From Thalassotalea algicola (GTDB lineage: Bacteria; Pseudomonadota; Gammaproteobacteria; Enterobacterales; Alteromonadaceae): 64,000 bases of DNA. The translations under genes were made by a program, and so were the position numbers. The stretch covers positions 706,623 through 770,622 of the forward strand of contig NZ_JABBXH010000002.1 of the NCBI RefSeq assembly GCF_012932965.1. Reading direction: 5' to 3'. Each line of letters starts with the position of its first letter. Within the stretch, counting starts at the first letter, position 1. The notes under the pieces are model-generated. The model was not told where the DNA came from and made no database searches. It saw only the letters and a list, made by a program, of their open reading frames with translations. This document shows, piece after piece, positions 1 through 7,711 of the stretch.

Positions 1-679
1 CAGCCATTTCTTTAACGCCTTGCTCACCGCCTAATGCCGCTTTCCATGGCATCATTCCGTTCGCTTTACGACCGTCCATAATACTTGCTTTGATAGCAGC
101 AGCATCACCACTGTATAACCAATCTTTATCAGCAAGGTTAGGGAAGCCAGTTGTACCACGAGCATCTGAACCGTGACATTGAGCACAGTTTTGTAGGAAT
201 AAGCGTTGACCAACTTTTAACGCTTCTTCATCAGTTGCTAAGTCTTCGATGCTACGCGCAGCGTAAGCCTCAAAGATTGGGCCATACTTTTCTTCAGCAC
301 GAGCAACTTCGCGATCGTACTCAACTAGCAGGCCAGAGCCTTCAGCTAAGCTAGATGCTGTTTGCGCTTTAGAAGAATCCAAAGTCAAAACATCTTGGTT
401 TGAACTTTTCCAGCCCAATAGGCCATCCCAATTTGAACCAAAAACACCTGGGTATAGTGCTAAGTAACCAAAGCCCCAAATGATCGTTAATAAGAAGAAT
501 GTACTCCACCACTTAGGTAGTGGGTTATTTAATTCTTCAATGCCGTCGAATTCGTGTCCCATAGACTCGCCTTCAGGCACGCCTGCAAAGTTCTTTAAAC
601 ACCAGCGAAGTAGGATATAACAACCTACTAAGGTGCCTAGTGTTAGAACAGCTATCCAAATACTCCAGAAGCTAGACAT
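1..679 (-). CDS. ccoP: cbb3 cytochrome c oxidase subunit III (CcoP), C-terminus off the window
   Basis: Membrane-anchored c-type cytochrome that passes electrons to the CcoNO core of the high-affinity cbb3 oxidase. Reading leftward from the ATG at 679, the frame stays open to base 1 and gives 226 residues: an N-terminal hydrophobic segment, the conserved NNPLPKWW stretch near residue 51, a second membrane segment at about 60-80, then a periplasmic cytochrome domain with the first haem site CAQCH at 165-169. The second haem domain expected of CcoP must lie beyond the left edge. The start overlaps the end of ccoQ by 8 bases, so translation is probably coupled. The product is clear; the gene is partial only because of the window boundary. 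Confidence 0.95.
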   Translation of the reverse strand, partial: MSSFWSIWIAVLTLGTLVGCYILLRWCLKNFAGVPEGESMGHEFDGIEELNNPLPKWWSTFFLLTIIWGFGYLALYPGVFGSNWDGLLGWKSSNQDVLTLDSSKAQTASSLAEGSGLLVEYDREVARAEEKYGPIFEAYAARSIEDLATDEEALKVGQRLFLQNCAQCHGSDARGTTGFPNLADKDWLYSGDAAAIKASIMDGRKANGMMPWKAALGGEQGVKEMA

Positions 680-851
680 TATTATTAGTCTCCTGTTTGT
701 TTACTTCATCTTTGCGGTCTTCTTCAAAAATTGAGTTAGCAGCATCGTCAAATGAAGAACGACGTTTCTTGCTGTATGCCCAAACCACAATGATAATAAA
801 AAGTGCCAATATAAGGAGGGCGATTAACCCTCTTAGTGTACCGTAGTCCAT
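672..851 (-). CDS. ccoQ: cbb3 oxidase small subunit CcoQ/FixQ
   Basis: A 59-residue single-span membrane protein starting MDYGTLRGL, with a hydrophobic helix at about 9-25 followed by the basic YSKKRR stretch and an acidic tail. This is the usual form of CcoQ, which stabilises the cbb3 complex. It sits between ccoO (5 bases away) and ccoP (8-base overlap), the standard ccoNOQP order. Length, topology and position all agree. Confidence 0.93.
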   Translation of the reverse strand: MDYGTLRGLIALLILALFIIIVVWAYSKKRRSSFDDAANSIFEEDRKDEVNKQETNNNV

Positions 852-856
852 ATCAA

Positions 857-1513
857 TTATTTCAACGCATGACCTAATGACTGAAGATAAGCGATAATAG
901 CTTCCATTTCTGTTTTGCCTTCAACATCAGAACGTGCATTTGCAATATCTTCTGCTGAATATAAAGGAATTGGATTACCACTTGCGTCTTTATGACCACG
1001 GTTTCTAGTTAGTAAGTTAAAAGTTTCTAACTTTTTGGCCGTTAATTTACCGTCTAACTTATTTTCTTCTAACCATTTAAAAGATGGCATATTTGACTCA
1101 GGTACAACTGAACGTGGGTCAATTAAGTGAGCACGATGCCAGTCATCAGAATAACGACCACCAACACGAGCTAAATCAGGACCTGTACGTTTTGAACCCC
1201 ATAGAAACGGATGTTCCCAAACATGTTCACCGGCAACCGAGTAGTGACCATAACGTTCTGTTTCTGCACGGAACGGACGAATCATTTGGCTGTGACATGT
1301 ATTACAACCTTCACGGATGTATATATCACGACCTTCCATTTCTAACGCTGTGTATGGGCGTAAGTTTGTTACAGGTGTCGTTGTTTCTTTTTGGAAAAAC
1401 AACGGTGTAATTTCAACTAAACCACCAATACTGATTGCTAAAATTGTGAATATAAAGAACCAACCAACGTGCTTCTCTACTGCTTCGTGCTTATTTTGCG
1501 TATTATTCGACAT
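857..1513 (-). CDS. ccoO: cbb3 cytochrome c oxidase subunit II (CcoO)
   Basis: Mono-haem cytochrome c subunit of cbb3 oxidase, 218 residues, at the normal family length. It has an N-terminal membrane anchor at about 17-38 and a periplasmic haem-binding motif CNTCH at 70-74 followed by SQMIRP, which is diagnostic for CcoO. The conserved [16 protein letters not shown] segment lies further on, with methionine-containing SNMPSFKW as a likely axial-ligand region. It is transcribed after ccoN with an 11-base gap and ahead of ccoQ. Confidence 0.96.
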   Translation of the reverse strand: MSNNTQNKHEAVEKHVGWFFIFTILAISIGGLVEITPLFFQKETTTPVTNLRPYTALEMEGRDIYIREGCNTCHSQMIRPFRAETERYGHYSVAGEHVWEHPFLWGSKRTGPDLARVGGRYSDDWHRAHLIDPRSVVPESNMPSFKWLEENKLDGKLTAKKLETFNLLTRNRGHKDASGNPIPLYSAEDIANARSDVEGKTEMEAIIAYLQSLGHALK

Positions 1514-1524
1514 TATAACTCTCC

Positions 1525-2949
1525 TTAAGCTGCTTCAACTTTCTTAAGGCTGCCGTTTTCAGCACCTATGGTTTTAAACATGTTGTAAAGCATGATTACG
1601 AAACCAGCTACAACTAATACGCCGCCTAAGAAGCGCATAAAGTAGAACGGGTAAGAAGCGGTTAAACTTTCTACGAAGCTATAAGTTAGCGTACCGTCTG
1701 TATTTACAGCGCGCCACATTAAACCTTGCATTACACCTGAAATCCACATAGCTACGATATATAAAACAATACCAGCTGTGTGCATCCAGAAGTGGATGTT
1801 GATTAAACGAATGCTAAACATACGTTGTTGATTAAATAACACAGGAATTAAGTGGTACATTGCACCAATTGAAACCATAGCTACCCAACCTAAAGCACCA
1901 GAGTGAACGTGACCAACGGTCCAATCAGTGTAGTGAGATAAGGCATTAACTGACTTAATCGCCATCATTGGACCTTCAAAAGTAGACATACCATAGAAAG
2001 ATAATGAAACGATTAGGAAACGAAGAATTGGATCGTGACGAAGTTTGTGCCAAGCACCAGATAGCGTCATGATACCGTTAATCATACCACCCCAAGATGG
2101 TAAGAATAAAACAACTGACATTACCATACCTAAGCTTTGTGCCCAGTCAGGAAGTGCAGTGTAATGTAAGTGGTGTGGTCCTGCCCATATGTAAAGAGAA
2201 ACTAACGCCCAGAAGTGAACGATAGATAAACGGTATGAGTAAACAGGACGTTCTGCTTGCTTAGGAACGAAGTAGTACATCATGCCTAAGAAACCAGCTG
2301 TTAATAGGAAACCTACGGCATTATGACCATACCACCATTGCATCATCGCATCGATGGCACCAGAGTATATGGAATAAGACTTCATCATTGAAACTGGAAT
2401 TGCCATACTGTTACCAATATGCAGTACAGCTACGGTGAGAATGAATCCACCGAAGAACCAGTTAGCCACATATATATGTGACGTTTTACGCTTTATTAGC
2501 GTGCCAAAGAATACGATTGCGTAACTCACCCAGACAACGGCGATAGCAATATCGATTGGCCATTCAAGTTCTGCGTACTCTTTACTTGAGGTGTAACCTA
2601 AAGGAAGAGTAATTGCGGCAGCAACTATAATGGCTTGCCAACCCCAAAAGGTGAATGACGCGAGGCTTCCGCCAAATAACGCTGTTTTACACGTACGTTG
2701 TACAACGTAATATGAAGTAGCGAATAAGGCGCTAGTACCAAATGCAAAAATTACCGCATTGGTATGCAATGGACGTAGACGGGAGTAGGTTAACCAAGGG
2801 GTATCAAAGTTTAATGCAGGCCAAATTAATTGTGCTGCAATTAAGACACCAACTAGCGTACCAACGAACCCCCAAATGACAGTCATCACAGTAAATTGAC
2901 GCACAACATTCATGTTGTAGTCTACTGCTGATGTATTACTTTGACTCAT
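1525..2949 (-). CDS. ccoN: cbb3 cytochrome c oxidase catalytic subunit I (CcoN)
   Basis: Haem-copper oxidase catalytic subunit, 474 residues with about 12 membrane helices. Visible haem and copper ligands include the histidine in RLRPLHTNA (His62), [18 protein letters not shown] and the HVH of [13 protein letters not shown]. It reduces oxygen to water in the inner membrane with high affinity, so the operon normally serves low-oxygen respiration. First gene of ccoNOQP; the 269-base region upstream, shared with a divergent lipoprotein gene, should hold the promoter. No convincing FNR/Anr site was found there. Confidence 0.97.
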   Translation of the reverse strand: MSQSNTSAVDYNMNVVRQFTVMTVIWGFVGTLVGVLIAAQLIWPALNFDTPWLTYSRLRPLHTNAVIFAFGTSALFATSYYVVQRTCKTALFGGSLASFTFWGWQAIIVAAAITLPLGYTSSKEYAELEWPIDIAIAVVWVSYAIVFFGTLIKRKTSHIYVANWFFGGFILTVAVLHIGNSMAIPVSMMKSYSIYSGAIDAMMQWWYGHNAVGFLLTAGFLGMMYYFVPKQAERPVYSYRLSIVHFWALVSLYIWAGPHHLHYTALPDWAQSLGMVMSVVLFLPSWGGMINGIMTLSGAWHKLRHDPILRFLIVSLSFYGMSTFEGPMMAIKSVNALSHYTDWTVGHVHSGALGWVAMVSIGAMYHLIPVLFNQQRMFSIRLINIHFWMHTAGIVLYIVAMWISGVMQGLMWRAVNTDGTLTYSFVESLTASYPFYFMRFLGGVLVVAGFVIMLYNMFKTIGAENGSLKKVEAA

Positions 2950-3218
2950 GTTTATGGTTTCCGCAGTTATAATTATTCATTAACAGATAGTGGATCTCGC
3001 TCGAAAACCACAATTATATCTATTGATTAGTTATAGACTATAAATTGCAAGTTGACCTAGCGGTTCTCCAATCCGAGCGCATAATAAAGATTTCGTACAT
3101 AAAAGTCATTAGTATCAAAGGGAAAACCTGTTCTAAATCAAAAAAAATCATAGATAGTTACAATAATTGAAATAAATGCCTGTAAAATAGTGCTAGCAGT
3201 TAGTTAATGGGTTGAAAA

Positions 3219-3689
3219 GTGGTCAAAAAATACTCAGCGTTTTTACTTGTTTTAATTAGCCTTTTAGCTTGTGAAAGGCAAAGTGCTTTTGAAAATTTAA
3301 TCCAAGAGCCGTCTTGTATCAAAAGCCAGAGTCATTGTCAGTTGAATACTAAGGCAGGACTATTGAATATCCAATTTAATGTCCGGTATCTAATTGCTGA
3401 AGCGCCTTTTGAGCTTTATGTAAGTGTTCCCAATGAACGATACACAATCAAAAGAGGCTATATGGAAGGTGTTGATATGTTTATGGGGAAAATTCCGTTG
3501 TTTTTTGACGCTCATACTGCTGAAGAGGTTATAGCAGAAAGTATGTTTGGCAGTTGTAGTCAAGATAAAATGCAATGGCGAATTTGGCTAGAAGTTATTG
3601 ATAAAGAGTTAGGTGAAACTGTGGTTCAAACAGTCTCTTTTACTATTACCAGTTATCGAGGTATGAAAGCGCTTCCTGCTAGCTCATAA
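3219..3689 (+). CDS. uncharacterised lipoprotein divergent from ccoN
   Basis: 156 residues from a GTG start. A basic N-terminus and hydrophobic stretch end in the lipobox LLAC (Cys18), so this is a probable lipoprotein. The mature part has three further cysteines in its first and last thirds (SCIKSQSHC and GSCSQ), compatible with disulphides in the periplasm. I do not recognise a family. Divergence from ccoN may mean a role linked to respiration, but that is only positional. Its 3' end overlaps the 3' end of the LysE-type gene by 11 bases. Confidence 0.7.
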   Translation: MVKKYSAFLLVLISLLACERQSAFENLIQEPSCIKSQSHCQLNTKAGLLNIQFNVRYLIAEAPFELYVSVPNERYTIKRGYMEGVDMFMGKIPLFFDAHTAEEVIAESMFGSCSQDKMQWRIWLEVIDKELGETVVQTVSFTITSYRGMKALPASS

Positions 3690-4302
3690 TTAACCAAATG
3701 GCGACGCATATCATCAGTGTGCCAGATACTTGGTTAAGTAACTTTACATTGTTACGTTGAGTAAGCACTTTACCGATAGTTTTTCCTCCAGTAGCGTATA
3801 TCATCATGCAAACAAACTCTGACACCAAGATGATTGCGATAAGTAAACTTAGTTGTGGAATAACTGGGATTTCTGGGTTAATAAATGGTGGTAGCAAAGA
3901 GACCATAAAAGCCCAGCCTTTGGGGTTAGCAATGGCCGTAATAAAGCCTTGATTGAACAGTTGCCATCGCGCTACTTCTTTTACCTTATTTTCCTCAGAA
4001 ATAGCTAACTTACCTTTTGACAAAAACATGTTGATACCGACATAACACAGGTAGCAACCGCCAAGTATCTTCAATGTTTCAAATGCTGAAGGGTAACGAT
4101 TTAGTATTGATGACACACCAGCAACCGCTGCGACGGCAACCGTGGCAACGCCTAAAAGCTCTCCACTCATCATGAACATGGTACGCCTAACACCAACGGA
4201 CATGCCTAAACTCATGGCTAATGTCATACACATTCCAGGTGTAATACTTACGAAGAAAAATGTAGGGATGAATACAGCAATTAAGGCAATATCGAACATC
4301 AT
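3679..4302 (-). CDS. LysE/RhtB-family amino-acid exporter
   Basis: 207-residue inner-membrane protein with about six hydrophobic helices. The SITPGMCMTLAMSLGMSVG stretch near residues 19-37 matches the LysE/RhtB signature region (xTPGPxxxxxxxxGxxxG). Members export amino acids such as threonine, homoserine or lysine; the substrate cannot be told from sequence. Two adjacent ATG codons (4302 and 4299) could start it. It converges on the lipoprotein gene with an 11-base overlap, and a UUCG-loop terminator separates it from mltD upstream. Confidence 0.88.
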   Translation of the reverse strand: MMFDIALIAVFIPTFFFVSITPGMCMTLAMSLGMSVGVRRTMFMMSGELLGVATVAVAAVAGVSSILNRYPSAFETLKILGGCYLCYVGINMFLSKGKLAISEENKVKEVARWQLFNQGFITAIANPKGWAFMVSLLPPFINPEIPVIPQLSLLIAIILVSEFVCMMIYATGGKTIGKVLTQRNNVKLLNQVSGTLMICVAIWLIMS

Positions 4303-4332
4303 GATGGCTATTAACTTTTGGTAAGATACAGT

Positions 4333-4352
4333 AAAGCTCCCGAAGGAGCTTT
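4333..4352 (-). terminator. rho-independent-type hairpin downstream of mltD
   Basis: Perfect 8-bp stem (AAAGCTCC / GGAGCTTT) closing a four-base loop that reads TTCG on the minus strand, an extra-stable tetraloop. It lies 5 bases past the mltD stop and ahead of the LysE-type gene. The following T-run is short. Confidence 0.75.
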
Positions 4353-4357
4353 GATAT

Positions 4358-5977
4358 TTAGATGCTGTTGGTTACATCGACAGATAGTTTGAGCATTTGC
4401 CCTGGTTGTAAATATTCTTTACGACTAAGACTGTTCCAACGTTCAATATCGCTAATTTTTACGTTGAATTTGTCTGCAATTCGGGCAAAAGAATCACCAC
4501 GGCGCACTCGATAAGTGATGTTACGCATAATTGCTTGAGCGTCGCGCTTTTGAGCTGCCTGTTTAAGGCCAACCTTTTGCCAGATAACAAGGTTTTGTCC
4601 TGGTTTTATATAATCTTTAGGCGCCATGCCATTCCACTTTGCAATGCTTCGCGTTGATACATTGTATTTACGACTTATGTCCCAAAGCGTGTCACCAGAT
4701 TTCACTTTATGCATTGTTTTTACGCCGTTGCGACGACGTTGCTGGGTTTTGGTCAAACGTTGCTCTTGAGATAGAATGTAATCGTCTAATGCCTGGGCTG
4801 CGACAGGAATTAATAGATGCTTGCCTGCCCGTATATTATTACCACTAATATTATTGACTTTACGAATAAGTTCAGGAGTTGTGTGAAACTTTTTAGCTAT
4901 ACGGATCAGGCTGTCACCATTTTTAATTTTATAACGCTGCCATGAAAGTCGGTCTTTATCAGAAAGCTTTGCTAACCCTTCTTCAAACTTTTCAATTTTT
5001 GCATTTGGTAATAATAGGTAGTGTGGGCCTTCAGGGTCGGTTGCCCAGCGATTAAAACCTGGATTTAATCGCTGAAACTCAGCTAAACTTAAATCAGCCA
5101 ATCTTGCAGCTTTCGCCAAATCAAGCTGTGATTTGATATCGACTGTAGCAATAACAGGCGTGTTATCGATTTCATAGAGTTTTAAACTAAACTGCTCCGG
5201 TTGTTTAACGATGTCTGCCAAAGCAAGTAATTTTGGTACGTATGCGCGTGTTTCTTTCGGTAAATCAAGTGACCAAAAATCTGTAGGCTTATTTTTACGC
5301 GCGTTATTTTTCATTGCTCGCCTAACTCGACCTTCACCGGAGTTATAAGCTGCTAATGCTAATAGCCAATCACCGTCGAAATACTTGTTTAAATATTTCA
5401 AGTACTTAATAGCACCTTGAGTAGAGGCTACAACATCACGTCTACCGTCGTACCACCAGTTTTGCTTCATACCAAAGCGTTTGCCTGTTCCTGGCACAAA
5501 CTGCCACATACCAGAAGCTCGACCATGAGAATATGCAAAAGGGTCGAAAGCGCTTTCTACAATCGGTAATAAAGCAATTTCTAATGGAATATTCGCCTTT
5601 TCCAACTCTTGTACGATGTAAAATAAAAACGGTTCTGCTCGTTTAGCGACCCGATCTAAATAATTAGGGTGTTTAACATACCAATTACGTTGTGAAATAA
5701 CGCGTTTATTTTGTGGAACGTCAAAAGTTAACTTACCACGAATGTGCTGCCAAATATCTTCAGATACGTGTATTTTGTCTTGATCAAGATCGATTTCTAC
5801 ATCTGCGACAGGGTGAATTACATCAATAGACTCATCTACTAACAGTGCCTGATTAATTTCTACAGGCGTAGCAATGGTATTACTTACCACAAACTCATCT
5901 GCAGTGCGCTGCTCTTGTGTCGTTTGGCACCCTAAAAGGAGAATGGATGCGGATAAGGAAAGTGCTAAATGCTTCAT
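4358..5977 (-). CDS. mltD: membrane-bound lytic murein transglycosylase D, three LysM domains
   Basis: Cleaves the MurNAc-GlcNAc bond of peptidoglycan to give 1,6-anhydro ends. The ATG at 5977 is preferred to a TTG two codons upstream because it places a signal peptide directly before the lipobox LLLGC (Cys17). The SLT domain follows, with the catalytic glutamate in IVESAFDP (Glu141) and the SGMWQFVPGTGKRFGM and AYNSGEGRV motifs. Three LysM peptidoglycan-binding repeats lie at about 349-393, 425-468 and 491-534 (YKIKNGDSL, HKVKSGDTL, YRVRRGDSF). 539 residues; E. coli MltD has two LysM repeats. In E. coli mltD also neighbours gloB. Confidence 0.95.
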   Translation of the reverse strand: MKHLALSLSASILLLGCQTTQEQRTADEFVVSNTIATPVEINQALLVDESIDVIHPVADVEIDLDQDKIHVSEDIWQHIRGKLTFDVPQNKRVISQRNWYVKHPNYLDRVAKRAEPFLFYIVQELEKANIPLEIALLPIVESAFDPFAYSHGRASGMWQFVPGTGKRFGMKQNWWYDGRRDVVASTQGAIKYLKYLNKYFDGDWLLALAAYNSGEGRVRRAMKNNARKNKPTDFWSLDLPKETRAYVPKLLALADIVKQPEQFSLKLYEIDNTPVIATVDIKSQLDLAKAARLADLSLAEFQRLNPGFNRWATDPEGPHYLLLPNAKIEKFEEGLAKLSDKDRLSWQRYKIKNGDSLIRIAKKFHTTPELIRKVNNISGNNIRAGKHLLIPVAAQALDDYILSQEQRLTKTQQRRRNGVKTMHKVKSGDTLWDISRKYNVSTRSIAKWNGMAPKDYIKPGQNLVIWQKVGLKQAAQKRDAQAIMRNITYRVRRGDSFARIADKFNVKISDIERWNSLSRKEYLQPGQMLKLSVDVTNSI

Positions 5978-6040
5978 AAACAAATTTTTCTTTGAAAAGT
6001 AACCGAATTCTACTGGTTTAAAAGGCTATTTCAAGTGTTA

Positions 6041-6820
6041 TTAAAACTCGTCCTTCCAGCGGCGAATAGCAGCAAATACATCCACTTCACTTTTTATACT
6101 ATTTTCAGTGAAGCGCTCTGCAGCATGTTTAACGTTTTCATTATCGCATCTAAGGAACGGGTTAATGCATAATTCTCGAGATAAGTTAGTAGGAATCGTA
6201 GATTTTTTGTCTAACCGGTCTTCTTGCACTTGCTTAAAATAAGCCAATAATTCTGAGTTTTCAGGTTCAACTGCTAAAGCAAAATGTAAATTTGCTAGGG
6301 TATATTCATGAGCACAATAAACTTGGGTATTAGCCGGTAATTGTTTCAATTTATTTAACGAGTGATGCATTTGTTCAGCTGTTCCTTCAAATAGGCGTCC
6401 ACAGCCGCCTGAAAATAGTGTATCTCCACAAAATAATAGCGAATCACTGAAATATACTATATGACCAGAAGTGTGACCCGGAACGTCTAATACTGACAAG
6501 CTTAGGTCAATACCCTTGATTGATACTTTGTCACCTTCTTTAAGTTTATGCGTACATTGTGGGATAGATTCATTAGCCGGACCATAAACGCTAATATCTT
6601 CACCATATAACGCAATGAGCTCGTTAATTGCTCCAACATGGTCAGGATGATGATGAGTGACTAATATCGTCGTTAGTTTAAGTTGGTTATTTTCTAAGAA
6701 CTCAATACATGGCTGTGCTTGTCCAGGATCAACGAGTGCGGCTTTGTCGCTACTCGCTTCTGTTATTGCCCAAATATAGTTGTCGTTAAATGCATGAATT
6801 GGGGTTATATTTATAGTCAT
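6041..6820 (-). CDS. gloB: hydroxyacylglutathione hydrolase (glyoxalase II)
   Basis: Metallo-beta-lactamase-fold hydrolase converting S-lactoylglutathione to lactate and glutathione in methylglyoxal detoxification. The zinc motif THHHPDH is at 55-61, with downstream ligands in VPGHTSGHIVY and FCGDTLFSGGCGRLFEG, and the substrate-binding CAHEYTLANL. The C-terminal helical domain characteristic of GloB is present. 259 residues, close to E. coli GloB. Divergent from the methyltransferase, the same gloB/yafS neighbourhood as in enterobacteria. Confidence 0.96.
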   Translation of the reverse strand: MTINITPIHAFNDNYIWAITEASSDKAALVDPGQAQPCIEFLENNQLKLTTILVTHHHPDHVGAINELIALYGEDISVYGPANESIPQCTHKLKEGDKVSIKGIDLSLSVLDVPGHTSGHIVYFSDSLLFCGDTLFSGGCGRLFEGTAEQMHHSLNKLKQLPANTQVYCAHEYTLANLHFALAVEPENSELLAYFKQVQEDRLDKKSTIPTNLSRELCINPFLRCDNENVKHAAERFTENSIKSEVDVFAAIRRWKDEF

Positions 6821-6882
6821 AAGTAAGCTTTTATGCTGAAATTTTTACCATTATAACCTGATTATAGAGAGAGTTAAGCTTG

Positions 6883-7641
6883 ATGAAATCTGCTTTAGCT
6901 TATCGTGAACCAAGTAGTCCCGAAAATTGGCAAGAATTGCCAATGGGAGAGCTAGTGCTAGAAGAAATCAATAGCGCAGTAGCTACTTGGACTCCAAAAT
7001 TTTTTGGTTATCACTTACTCAAAATTGGTGCTTTGAGTAGCCAGATTGATTGCAAGTTGTCGCCAATTAAACATCAAGTTAATGTAGCGCATTGCCGCGA
7101 AAAAAGCTCTGTCATAGCCGATATCGACGACTTACCGTTTACAGAACACAGTGTCGATGTTTGTTTGTTGGGACATGCACTGGAGTTTAGTATAGACCCG
7201 CATCACGTGCTTCGAGAAGCAAGTCGAGTATTAATACCCAATGGTTATATTGTGCTTACTGGCTATAACCCATTGAGTTTTGTAGGATTAAACAAAATTA
7301 TTCCTTATCGCCGTAAACAAATGCCGTGGAAAGAGCAGTTTTTCACGCCTATGCGAGTTAAGGATTGGTTGGAATTAATGGGCTTTGAAATACTCGAAGA
7401 CAAACGGTTATTACATTCAACTTTAAGTGGTAGCACTCAAAACAATAAAGCCAGCAAATTGAAAACACTATGGCAAAGGTTAGCTTCGGATTATTTACCT
7501 TCCATGGGCAGTGTTTATGTGATTGTCGCGAAAAAACGTGTTCATCCGCTAACGCCAATTAAACCCAAATGGCGATTAAGGCCAAGTTTAACTCCTGCAC
7601 GTGTGCCATCGATGAACAGTAATAAAGTCAAACTTAGATGA
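6883..7641 (+). CDS. class I SAM-dependent methyltransferase (YafS-like)
   Basis: 252 residues from the ATG at 6883; a TTG one codon earlier is less likely. A Methyltransf_11-type core is visible: ADIDDLPFTEHSVDVCLLGHALEFSIDPHHVLREASRVLIPNGYIVLTGYNP has the acidic-loop, motif II and post-II pattern. The GxGxG loop is not canonical. Position next to gloB matches yafS of E. coli. The substrate of this family is not established. The C-terminal tail is basic. Followed directly by a strong terminator. Confidence 0.85.
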   Translation: MKSALAYREPSSPENWQELPMGELVLEEINSAVATWTPKFFGYHLLKIGALSSQIDCKLSPIKHQVNVAHCREKSSVIADIDDLPFTEHSVDVCLLGHALEFSIDPHHVLREASRVLIPNGYIVLTGYNPLSFVGLNKIIPYRRKQMPWKEQFFTPMRVKDWLELMGFEILEDKRLLHSTLSGSTQNNKASKLKTLWQRLASDYLPSMGSVYVIVAKKRVHPLTPIKPKWRLRPSLTPARVPSMNSNKVKLR

Positions 7642-7646
7642 TAAAA

Positions 7647-7672
7647 AAACCCAGAGACTACTCTGGGTTTTT
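7647..7672. terminator. bidirectional rho-independent terminator
   Basis: Stem AAACCCAGAG / CTCTGGGTTT with an ACTA loop, flanked by A-runs on the left and T-runs on the right. It can stop transcription from both the methyltransferase (+) and the converging TonB receptor (-). Confidence 0.9.
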
Positions 7673-7711
7673 ACTATTTAAGTCTAAGTAAAACTTATTT
7701 CAAAGCTTATT

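Noticed and set aside
3105-3118. Possible FNR/Anr box upstream of ccoN (TTGATACTAATGAC on the minus strand)
   Set aside because: The right half has two mismatches to ATCAA, and the site lies more than 150 bases from the ccoN start.
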